A stretch of DNA of 10,166 nt from Patescibacteria group bacterium (GTDB lineage: Bacteria; Patescibacteriota; Minisyncoccia; JAHIHE01), in assembly GCA_018899995.1 (NCBI GenBank), contig JAHIHE010000107.1, forward strand, positions 1-10,166, in the 5' to 3' direction. Below, in pieces: positions 1 to 5,940 of this stretch. The notes under the pieces were generated by a model. The model had not been told where the DNA came from. It did no database searches and worked only from the letters and a program-made list of their open reading frames with translations. Each line of letters begins with the position of its first letter. Positions within the stretch are counted from its first letter, which is position 1. Made by a program: the position numbers and the translations under genes.

Positions 1-1
1 A

Positions 2-646
2 ATTGAAAAGGAAAGCGTCGCCGTTGGCGCAATAAAGCACGGCTCAACGGTTTTCTATACCGAAAACTTCAAAGATGAGTGCAGTAATGGCATGATCGAT
101 ATTTTGCAAGACATAATTGATGACGAAAGTTTGCCGAGAAGTGCAAGCAAAGAAGTTAATCCCTATTGTTTCAAAACGCCAGTCAATGTTGTTTTGACAA
201 GGCAAGAGCCAGAACGAGAGTTCGTTGAAGCGATTATTAGCTCAAAAGTATGCAAAAAAATTGATGCTTGGATAAAATCGCGAGACATGGGATTTTATAG
301 TGTTGAGTATTCGTGGAGAAAGGGCGAGCACCCAACGCAAGGTAATTTTAATCCTGATTTTTTCTTGAAGCTTGGAGAAGATATTGTTGTTATTGAAATA
401 AAGGCGGATGGTGATGATTCTGACGAAAACAAAGCGAAATATCGCTGGGCGAAAAAACATTTTGAAGATTTGAACGAAGAATTAAAAAAAGCAAAAATCA
501 AACAAAAATACTTTTTCCATTTTTTGAGTCCGAATAGCTATGCCGAATTTGTAGAATATTTTTGCGACAGTAGGGTTTTTGACAAGAAGTTTCGCAGTAA
601 TCTTGAGGATTTACTGGACAGGAATCAGGGTGTAAAGTATGGCTGA
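2..646 (+). CDS. Type III restriction-like helicase/endonuclease (Res-type), C-terminal fragment
   Basis: This is the 3' end of a gene that starts before the window: the frame is open from base 2, and the ATG at 92 is only an internal methionine. The residues match the C-terminal nuclease region of DEAD/DEAH-helicase proteins of the type III restriction Res family as I remember it: a PYxFKTPVNVVL stretch, then SVEYSWRKGEH, then FNPDFF and VVIEIKADGD. The last two form a PD-(D/E)XK active site, with Asp at 356-358, Glu at 395-397 and Lys at 401-403. The ENKAKYRWAKKHFEDLNE helix and FHFLSP strand that follow are also typical. The helicase motor and any Mod methyltransferase lie outside the window, so whether this is a full type III R-M system or a stand-alone helicase-nuclease cannot be told. 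It would cut DNA in the cytoplasm after ATP-driven translocation. The end is intact, with a TGA stop at 644-646. Confidence 0.85.
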   Translation: MEKESVAVGAIKHGSTVFYTENFKDECSNGMIDILQDIIDDESLPRSASKEVNPYCFKTPVNVVLTRQEPEREFVEAIISSKVCKKIDAWIKSRDMGFYSVEYSWRKGEHPTQGNFNPDFFLKLGEDIVVIEIKADGDDSDENKAKYRWAKKHFEDLNEELKKAKIKQKYFFHFLSPNSYAEFVEYFCDSRVFDKKFRSNLEDLLDRNQGVKYG

Positions 647-669
647 AATAAGACATAAACTCTTTTAAT

Positions 670-698
670 TTGAATATTTTTGCCAATTGCCATATAAT
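670..698 (+). promoter_or_regulatory. Candidate distal sigma70-type promoter
   Basis: A TTGAAT box (670-675) lies 17 bases before a perfect TATAAT (693-698), in the 150-base gap after the restriction gene. Transcription would start near 705 and give a leader of about 90 bases before the protease gene. The spacing is ideal, but the region is A+T-rich and chance matches are common. Confidence 0.4.
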
Positions 699-748
699 TG
701 ACCACTATAAGAGCAAAAAATTGCCGAAGTTTTGAATGGGATATAAAT

Positions 749-777
749 TTGCCAAAATTGGTATAAGTTGCTATCAT
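749..777 (+). promoter_or_regulatory. Candidate proximal sigma70-type promoter for the protease-toxin operon
   Basis: TTGCCA (749-754, 5 of 6 to consensus) and TATCAT (772-777, 5 of 6) are exactly 17 bases apart. Transcription would begin around 784, leaving a leader of about 13 bases before the ATG at 797. No comparable promoter is visible before the two downstream genes, so this or the distal box would drive all three. Confidence 0.4.
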
Positions 778-796
778 TAACAATAGGTAAAATACT

Positions 797-1771
797 ATGA
801 CTAGAGCAGAACTAATCAAAAAACTTGAAACCGAGCGCAAATCGCGCGTTATTTCTTATATCACCGGCGATAGACTGCCTTTTGCTACAAAAATTGCGGG
901 CGACATTGTTCCGCTTCTTGGCAACCTGCTTGACGGCATTGGCAAAGTCAAAAAAATCAGTTTGCTTTTATACACAAGTGGCGGCGACATGCTTGCGCCG
1001 ATTCGTATTGTAAAACTAATCCGCAATCATTGCGACGAATTTGAAGTGCTTGTCCCGTATAAAGCGCACAGCGCTGGAACGCTTATTTGTCTGGGGGCTG
1101 ACACAATCGTAATGAGCAAGCTAGGCGAGCTCACGCCAGTTGATCCGACCACCGGACACCCTTTCAATCCGCAGAATCCGGCTAACCCCCAGCAGAAACT
1201 TGAAGTGAGCGTTGAAGACCTTAATTCGTACTTGCTTTTTGCCAAAGAGAAAGCGGAAGTAAAAAGCGAACAGATGATTGACGCGTATAAACTTTTGGTG
1301 GAAAAACTACACCCACTTTCAATTGGCAACGCTTACCGCGCTTACCGCATGGCGCGTCTATTAACCGAACGACTTTTATGGTTGCATATGGACAAAGAAA
1401 AAGACGGCGAAAAAATAAAAAAGATTGTCAAAGAAATAACAGGAGATATTACTATCCATGCTTATCCAATTGACCGCGACGAAGCTGCTGATCTTGGATT
1501 GAGAATTGAAAAAGCGGCTGATGAGCTTGATAAATCAATGTGTCAAATATACGAAAATTACGCGGAAGAAATGAAGCTCGGACAGCCGTTCCACCCGAAT
1601 GAATTACTTGCTGGCAAGGAAATGGTGGAAATAAATAAAGTAGGAGCATATCTTGAAACTGCCGATACTTCATATCAGTTCACTATCACCGGCAAAGCCC
1701 AGAAAATCATTAAAAATAATCAGCCAACGATTGACCTCAATTTTGAGTCGCAGTCGTGGGTAAAGAAATAA
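797..1771 (+). CDS. SDH-family Clp-fold serine proteinase (SDH_sah type)
   Basis: The 324-residue product matches the serine dehydrogenase proteinase family, soluble relatives of ClpP and SppA. An N-terminal part including RVISYITGDR is followed by SLLLYTSGGD (residues 55-64), whose SGG turn should form the oxyanion region. VLVPYKAHSAGT (84-95) supplies the probable nucleophile Ser92, and GADTIVMSKLGELTPVDP (100-117) is the conserved loop after it. No signal peptide or clear membrane segment is seen, so a cytoplasmic enzyme is likely. Length is normal for the family. The ATG at 797 is preceded by a weak AGGT (785-788) 8 bases away. The stop at 1769-1771 lies 2 bases before the next ATG, so the gene is probably co-transcribed with the toxin-antitoxin pair. 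The family assignment is firm; the natural substrate is unknown. Degrading the neighbouring antitoxin is an inference only. Confidence 0.88.
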   Translation: MTRAELIKKLETERKSRVISYITGDRLPFATKIAGDIVPLLGNLLDGIGKVKKISLLLYTSGGDMLAPIRIVKLIRNHCDEFEVLVPYKAHSAGTLICLGADTIVMSKLGELTPVDPTTGHPFNPQNPANPQQKLEVSVEDLNSYLLFAKEKAEVKSEQMIDAYKLLVEKLHPLSIGNAYRAYRMARLLTERLLWLHMDKEKDGEKIKKIVKEITGDITIHAYPIDRDEAADLGLRIEKAADELDKSMCQIYENYAEEMKLGQPFHPNELLAGKEMVEINKVGAYLETADTSYQFTITGKAQKIIKNNQPTIDLNFESQSWVKK

Positions 1772-1773
1772 AT

Positions 1774-2061
1774 ATGAGCACAGCACTATTTGAAAAAAAT
1801 GCAATAGATAGTACTTCTTTAATAAGCAAGCATATTGAATATAATCCAGTTATATACGATTTGGCAGAGCTGGCGGAAATTAAGGTCAGGGAACTACTCC
1901 CTTGGATTATTATTTCTTCACGTCCCGTAACCTATCGGGAGAGCTTTATCGGTATGTTGACTAATGAGGAAGCAGACGAAATGAGAGAGAAACTGAAAAT
2001 TTTTAAAAAACGTTTCAATGATGACTTCGCAAAAAAACACCAAATATTGTTTGGACACTAA
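1774..2061 (+). CDS. Probable antitoxin paired with the PIN toxin
   Basis: A 95-residue protein I cannot place in a named family. It sits directly before, and overlaps, a PIN-domain gene, the normal position for a VapB-type antitoxin. The C-terminal third (TNEEADEMREKLKIFKKRF) is a charged amphipathic helix of the sort antitoxins use to wrap the toxin. The middle (YDLAELAEIKVRELLPWIII) is a second predicted helix-rich block. No clear AbrB, ribbon-helix-helix or Phd motif is obvious. I chose the ATG at 1774 because it lies just past the protease stop; a GTG at 1756 would add six residues and overlap the protease gene by 16 bases. No Shine-Dalgarno site is visible, so translation may depend on ribosomes finishing the upstream gene. 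The antitoxin role rests mainly on position. Confidence 0.6.
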   Translation: MSTALFEKNAIDSTSLISKHIEYNPVIYDLAELAEIKVRELLPWIIISSRPVTYRESFIGMLTNEEADEMREKLKIFKKRFNDDFAKKHQILFGH

Positions 2062-2431
2062 TTTCATTATAAATCTATTAAATGGCATGAAAAATGCCAT
2101 TTTGGTTTATGAGGAAATTAAAAATGCTCCTCTTTCCATAACAGCCATTGCTTCAGTGGCTCTTTTTGAAATTTTGAGAGGCAAAGAGCAAAACCAAGAC
2201 AAAATACAAGCTTTTAACGAATTAAGACAAAAATTAGAAGTATTGCCATTTGGCGAGAGGGAAGCCGAAGAAGCAAGCGAGATAGAGAAAAAAATTGACC
2301 AGAAAGGACTATCTAAACTTGATATTGATGATTTACTAATCGGTGCGACCGCAAAAACGAATGAAGCAATTCTTGTTAGTAACGACAGCGATTATAACAG
2401 AATTGATGGATTGCGGTTGAAAAATTATTAA
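2018..2431 (+). CDS. PIN-domain ribonuclease toxin, VapC-like
   Basis: The 137-residue protein carries the acidic PIN signature in order: Asp13 in YCLDTNFIINLL, Glu51 in ALFEILRG, Asp105 in LDIDDLLIGATA, and Asp123 in LVSNDSDYNRIDGL. The C-terminal strand RLKNY completes the fold, and the length is normal for VapC. Such proteins are Mg2+-dependent RNases that cleave tRNA or rRNA when their antitoxin is removed. The ATG at 2018 (or the adjacent one at 2021) is needed to keep the first catalytic strand, so the gene overlaps the antitoxin gene by 41-44 bases. This is more than the usual 1-4 bases and suggests tight translational coupling. All active-site acids are present, so the toxin should be functional. 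The RNA target cannot be read from the sequence. Confidence 0.87.
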   Translation: MMTSQKNTKYCLDTNFIINLLNGMKNAILVYEEIKNAPLSITAIASVALFEILRGKEQNQDKIQAFNELRQKLEVLPFGEREAEEASEIEKKIDQKGLSKLDIDDLLIGATAKTNEAILVSNDSDYNRIDGLRLKNY

Positions 2432-2460
2432 CTAATCCCACCCACCACCCAATTTGAGGT

Positions 2461-2536
2461 CCCGCCGTCCGCTCGCCAAAAATTTTGGCCGTCCCCGCCG
2501 TCGTTGAAACTTTGGCGGGCAGGCATTCAGGCGGGC
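2461..2536. repeat. GC-rich palindromic repeat patch between genes
   Basis: This patch is far richer in G+C than its surroundings. CCCGCCGTC occurs twice (2461-2469 and 2494-2502), and GGCGGGC occurs twice (2514-2520 and 2530-2536). GCCAAAA and TTTTGGC form a palindrome around one base (2475-2489). CCCGCC (2494-2499) can pair with GGCGGG (2514-2519) around a 14-base loop. No U-run follows, so it is not a classic terminator, though the hairpins could stop or protect transcripts from the toxin operon. It resembles the GC-rich spacer repeats I associate with Parcubacteria-like genomes. Confidence 0.55.
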
Positions 2537-2581
2537 GAAAAAGAGGATTGGGGAAAAAATTTTCGTATTAATTCAAACTCT

Positions 2582-3118
2582 ATGAAAAACTTCAAAAAAA
2601 TTAAAGAGAAATTCAATCAATTGTCACAGCAAGAAAAAGATAATTTTCTTCAAGATATTTATAATTTTTCCAAAGACACGAAATTATTTTTAGAAAATCG
2701 TTTGCTGGGCGGCAATGACGATGTTTTTATCAAGGCAATAGAAAAAGAAACCATCGGCAAGGTGTATAAAAAAGGATTACCGGGCACGCCTAATGGCGTA
2801 AAAGTAAATTCCATTATCGTTAAAGCAAAAAAGTCCGGCGTTAGCATTGACGCGCTGATGAAATTGGAGCGGCTGGCTTACAGGGGGTTTATAGAATTTT
2901 TAAACGAATTTGGAGGCGGACCGGAAAGTTTTGATGAAATGGCGGATAAGCATATGGAAAATTATTTAATTTTAGTTCGAGACAATATCAAAAGCGAGAA
3001 AGAGAGGAATGACATTTTTCAGGATATGAAAAAATATCTATTAAAGAAAAACAATATGTACACGGATTCGCTTGATGATGTTTTTAAGGAAATAACAGGA
3101 ATATCGGTCGATAGATAA
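2582..3118 (+). CDS. Conserved-looking protein of unknown function, possibly DUF6155-like
   Basis: A 178-residue, mostly helical, charged protein. It begins MKNFKKIKEKFNQLSQQEKD and has a segment NFSKDTKLFLENRLLGG (about residues 28-44), which recalls DUF6155 proteins, a weak recollection rather than a firm match. A basic stretch (GKVYKKGLPGTPNGVKVNSIIVKAKKSGV) and a long helical C-terminus ending in SLDDVFKEITGISVDR follow. No signal peptide, membrane segment or catalytic motif is seen. The frame stays open back to an ATG at 2504, but those 26 residues come from the GC-rich repeat patch, so I take 2582 as the start. The stop codon falls inside a 16-bp palindrome that precedes the glycosyltransferase gene. 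It lies between the toxin operon and the glycan operon with no clear link to either. Confidence 0.65.
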   Translation: MKNFKKIKEKFNQLSQQEKDNFLQDIYNFSKDTKLFLENRLLGGNDDVFIKAIEKETIGKVYKKGLPGTPNGVKVNSIIVKAKKSGVSIDALMKLERLAYRGFIEFLNEFGGGPESFDEMADKHMENYLILVRDNIKSEKERNDIFQDMKKYLLKKNNMYTDSLDDVFKEITGISVDR

Positions 3119-3129
3119 TTATCTATAAT
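3111..3129 (+). promoter_or_regulatory. 16-bp perfect palindrome overlapping a TATAAT box before the glycan operon
   Basis: ATAGATAATTATCTAT (3111-3126) is a perfect palindrome containing the stop codon of the upstream gene (3116-3118). Its right end merges into TATAAT (3124-3129), a perfect -10 hexamer 7 bases before the ATG at 3137. Transcription would then start at about the ATG, giving a nearly leaderless message. No good -35 box is seen 16-18 bases upstream. A dimeric repressor site covering the -10 box would fit, but this is inference. Confidence 0.35.
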
Positions 3130-3136
3130 TTTAATT

Positions 3137-4285
3137 ATGCTTATCGGCATTGACGCGCGAGCGTTGGAAGAACCACAAACCGGCGTGGGAAGGTATTTGG
3201 CCAATCTGCTGGAAAATTGGGCGTTATTTTCTTCCGAACAAAACAGTTTATCCAAAAATCGCTTTGTTTTGTATTTTAAAAACAGTATTCCAAGCCGTGG
3301 GATTTTGGAGAGTTCTTGTTTTATCAAAAAAACAGTCAAAGCGCCGTTCACCATAAAAAGCAACGCTTTGTTTCAGCATTGCTTTTTGCCGCGACAGGCG
3401 AAAAAAGACAGGATTGACATTCTTTTTTCTCCTTCATACCTTTTGCCAATATGCTATTCGGGGAAAACCGCGGTAACGATTCACGATATTTCTTTTGAAA
3501 TTTTCCCGCAGAATCTCTCTCCGGCGGATAAATTTTTGCTTAAAAAAATGTCGCGAATTTCGGCAAAAAACGCCGATGTTATTTTTACAGTTTCGGAGTT
3601 TTCCAAAAAAGAAATTTCCGGCCGCTACGGAATTTCCGCCGATAAAATTTTTGTAACGCCTTTGGGCGCGGATGAAAAATTTTTCGCAGCAAAAAATGGC
3701 GAAAATATCCAGGCAATTCAAGAGAAATTCGGCATTAAAGGCAAGCTTGTACTTTCCATCGGGACAATTTTTAACCGGCGCCATACGGATGCTTTAATCG
3801 GCGCTTTCGCGCCATTCGGACAAAAATTCAGCCAATATCAGCTATTAGTTATCGGCAAAAATCACACTTATCCATTTATCGATATGGACAAAAAAATCCG
3901 CGAAGTAAATCGCGCGCTGAAAAGAAACGCGGTTTTAAGATGCGACTCTGTCTCAAGCGACGATTTGTTGGCGCTTTACGGCGCGGCAGAGGCGCTTGTT
4001 TATCTTTCCGATTATGAAGGGTTTGGCCTGCCGCCGCTTGAGGCGGCTGCATCGGGAATACCGGTGATAACTTCCGATATTCCGGCAATCCGCGAAAATA
4101 TGGCTGACGCGGCGGTTTTTGTAAAAAATAACATGGATCTCGCGGAAATCAGCCGCGCCATGGAGGTCGTCGCGACAGACAATGCAATTAGAAACAATTT
4201 GATTGAAAAAGGATTGGCGCGCGCAAAGATGTTCAGTTGGCGCGAGTGCGCGAAAAAAACCCTTGCGGTCTTGGAAAAAATATGA
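3137..4285 (+). CDS. Glycosyltransferase, GT4-type (GT-B fold)
   Basis: The 382-residue protein has both halves of a GT-B glycosyltransferase. The N-terminal half opens MLIGIDARALEEPQTGVGRY, with the acceptor-side GVGRY loop at 16-20, and includes TVSEFSKKEI. The C-terminal half has VLSIGTIFNRRHTDALIGAF and the donor-binding EGFGLPPLE motif (Glu294 to Glu302), followed by SGIPVITSDIPAIREN. These are hallmarks of GT4 enzymes that move a sugar from a nucleotide donor onto a lipid-linked glycan on the inner face of the membrane, retaining the anomeric configuration. The sugar cannot be predicted. Length is normal. No Shine-Dalgarno site precedes the ATG, and a TATAAT lies 7 bases upstream. The stop TGA overlaps the next start as ATGA, so the two genes are translationally coupled. 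Confidence 0.9.
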   Translation: MLIGIDARALEEPQTGVGRYLANLLENWALFSSEQNSLSKNRFVLYFKNSIPSRGILESSCFIKKTVKAPFTIKSNALFQHCFLPRQAKKDRIDILFSPSYLLPICYSGKTAVTIHDISFEIFPQNLSPADKFLLKKMSRISAKNADVIFTVSEFSKKEISGRYGISADKIFVTPLGADEKFFAAKNGENIQAIQEKFGIKGKLVLSIGTIFNRRHTDALIGAFAPFGQKFSQYQLLVIGKNHTYPFIDMDKKIREVNRALKRNAVLRCDSVSSDDLLALYGAAEALVYLSDYEGFGLPPLEAAASGIPVITSDIPAIRENMADAAVFVKNNMDLAEISRAMEVVATDNAIRNNLIEKGLARAKMFSWRECAKKTLAVLEKI

Positions 4286-5931
4286 AACAAATGCTTAAAA
4301 CAGTGTTTTTCTTTGAGTTAATCGCCGTACTTTTAATTACGGCCGGAGTTTTGCCGCGCGAGTTTTCGTATTTTATCACGGCGCTGATTTTAATTTATTT
4401 TTTGGGCGCTGAAATTATTGATTCGCTTGTTTTGACAATCCTTTCAATTCCGCTTTTCCTTGCCTTGCCGATAAGCGATTTATATGACTCAATGGCGAAT
4501 TGGCGGATTATTTTGACCGCTTTGTTTTTAATTTGGGCTGTCAGGGCGAATTTTTTTCAAAAAAAATTTTTTTCAAAAAGTTCTTTGGAATTATGGATAG
4601 TGGTTTTTGTTCTAGCGGCGTTTTTTTCGCTCGTCGGTTCAGTCAACGCGGCTATCGGCTTTAAAAAGATTCTGTTTCTTGGAAATATTTTCTTGCTTTT
4701 TACAATAACGCGGGGTATCGTTAAAAATAAAGAGTCGTTTTTAAGAATCCTTAAAGCCGGCGTCGCGGCAGCAATTTTAACCCTCGCGATCGGATACGCG
4801 CAGTTAATAAGCGTTTTCTTTTATTCGCTATATCAGTTTTGGCAGTTTTGGGCGGAAAACGCGATTTATGCCCTATATGGAGATAGGCTCGCGCAATTGC
4901 TTTCATATTCAAACACCTGGTTTTCCTATTATTCGGGCGACATCCCTCCGACACTGCGGATGTTTTCGGTTTTTCCGGATTCGCACTCTTTCGCGCTATT
5001 TAACATTATTCTGATACCGCTTGCTTTAAGTTTGGCATGGCATTATAAAACGAATGGAAAAAAGTATAATTTTGCCGCCTGCTGTTTTTTAATTATTTTA
5101 ATGCTTTTGGCAATATTGTTTTCCGGCTCCCGCGGGGCGTGGATAAGCGCGATAACGCCTTTAATAATCATTTTGTTTTTAGCAAGGAGACGCAAAATCA
5201 ACCCGTTTGAGGCTGCTGCAAATAATGATTTAATCCAAAACTCAAATACCCCCGAAGGACAAGCCTACGGGGCAGGCAAATACCAAAAATACAAATCAAA
5301 AACTAAAAAATTAATTAATTACTTATTTTCCAAAAAATTAGGAATAATTACAACATCAATTATTCTGTTTTTTGCCTTATTTCCCGCGTCCTCGGTTATT
5401 CTTGAACAAAGCCAAAAAGCCGAATGGCGGCGCGCAAACGCCGGCGGCGAAATGAGCAGTTCCGTAGTATTTAAACGATTCAAAAGCATAGCGGACTTGG
5501 AAGAAATTTCCAATAAGGGCCGGATTAAAATTTGGAAAGACACATTGAAATCAATAAAAAATTATCCGTTATTGGGCGTAGGCATTGGCAATTTTCCGGT
5601 TGTCCTGGGGCAAAATGTTTCAGCGGCGAAAAAAGGCGCTTCGGCGCATAACCTGTTTTTGGATATTGCGGCGGAAACCGGAATTTTGGGACTTTTCGCG
5701 TTTTTGGCGATATTTTACGAAATTTTAAAAACCGCTTTTGGAATTTTAAAAAGCTCTCAGGGCGAGTTTTATAAATTTTTTGCTTTAAGTTTCGGCGTTT
5801 ATCTTTTTTGGATTTTAGGGTATTCTTTATTTGATGTTGTGCTGTTTAATGATAAAGTGCTGATGATGTTTGTGATAGGAGTAGGGTTGCTGTACGGAAT
5901 TAAGGGTATTGAAACCAAAGCTACAGATTAA
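4282..5931 (+). CDS. O-antigen ligase / Wzy-type polysaccharide polymerase family membrane protein
   Basis: The 549-residue product is a polytopic membrane protein with about 12-14 hydrophobic segments, including 7-23, 29-46, 128-142, 158-177, 236-255, 265-281, 345-361, 505-523 and 527-545. FSGSRGAW (280-287) and the long extracytoplasmic-loop pattern (GRIKIWKDTLKSI, PLLGVGIGNF, then SAHNLF with His456-Asn457 and AETGILGL) identify the Wzy_C/O-antigen ligase family. These proteins polymerise or transfer lipid-linked glycan on the outer face of the membrane; which job this one does cannot be told. The ATG at 4282 overlaps the upstream stop; a start at 4237 would overlap by 49 bases and is unlikely. 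The loop at residues about 314-340 is hydrophilic, contains an in-frame GC-rich repeat and looks inserted. A weak GGA lies 6 bases before the start. I call the family with confidence, the exact activity less so. Confidence 0.87.
   Translation: MKQMLKTVFFFELIAVLLITAGVLPREFSYFITALILIYFLGAEIIDSLVLTILSIPLFLALPISDLYDSMANWRIILTALFLIWAVRANFFQKKFFSKSSLELWIVVFVLAAFFSLVGSVNAAIGFKKILFLGNIFLLFTITRGIVKNKESFLRILKAGVAAAILTLAIGYAQLISVFFYSLYQFWQFWAENAIYALYGDRLAQLLSYSNTWFSYYSGDIPPTLRMFSVFPDSHSFALFNIILIPLALSLAWHYKTNGKKYNFAACCFLIILMLLAILFSGSRGAWISAITPLIIILFLARRRKINPFEAAANNDLIQNSNTPEGQAYGAGKYQKYKSKTKKLINYLFSKKLGIITTSIILFFALFPASSVILEQSQKAEWRRANAGGEMSSSVVFKRFKSIADLEEISNKGRIKIWKDTLKSIKNYPLLGVGIGNFPVVLGQNVSAAKKGASAHNLFLDIAAETGILGLFAFLAIFYEILKTAFGILKSSQGEFYKFFALSFGVYLFWILGYSLFDVVLFNDKVLMMFVIGVGLLYGIKGIETKATD
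5248..5277. repeat. In-frame GC-rich hairpin repeat inside the ligase gene
   Basis: CCCCGAAGG (5250-5258) and CCTACGGGG (5264-5272) pair 8 of 9 around a 5-base loop, in an otherwise A+T-rich stretch. It is translated as TPEGQAYGAG within a hydrophilic loop between membrane segments. The local GC jump, the hairpin form and the position in a tolerant loop suggest an inserted repeat of a kind I associate with Parcubacteria-like genomes. No other copy is in the window. Confidence 0.5.
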
Positions 5932-5940
5932 AACTTATAT

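Noticed and set aside
644..646. Recoded TGA (as in some CPR groups)
   Set aside because: TGA ends the restriction gene and the GT4 gene exactly where the families end, and no in-frame TGA is needed within any gene.
1027..1329. 100-codon open frame on the minus strand
   Set aside because: It lies entirely inside the proteinase gene, whose motifs are clear on the plus strand; the antisense product is Ser/Cys-rich with no family features.
1756..1773. GTG start for the antitoxin gene
   Set aside because: Possible, but it adds only six residues within the proteinase end; the ATG at 1774 right after the stop is simpler.
2461..2536. Rho-independent terminator
   Set aside because: Stems are GC-rich, but no T-run follows them.
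2504..2581. Upstream ATG extending the unknown 178-residue protein by 26 residues
   Set aside because: The extension is encoded by the GC-rich repeat patch and reads as an odd Trp/Gly-rich peptide, so the ATG at 2582 is preferred.
4237..4281. Earlier start for the O-antigen ligase gene
   Set aside because: It would overlap the GT4 gene by 49 bases and put a charged tail before the first membrane segment; the ATGA junction at 4282 is the usual coupling.
4012..4290. 92-codon open frame on the minus strand
   Set aside because: It is antisense to the conserved EGFGLPPLE region of the GT4 gene and has no independent support.
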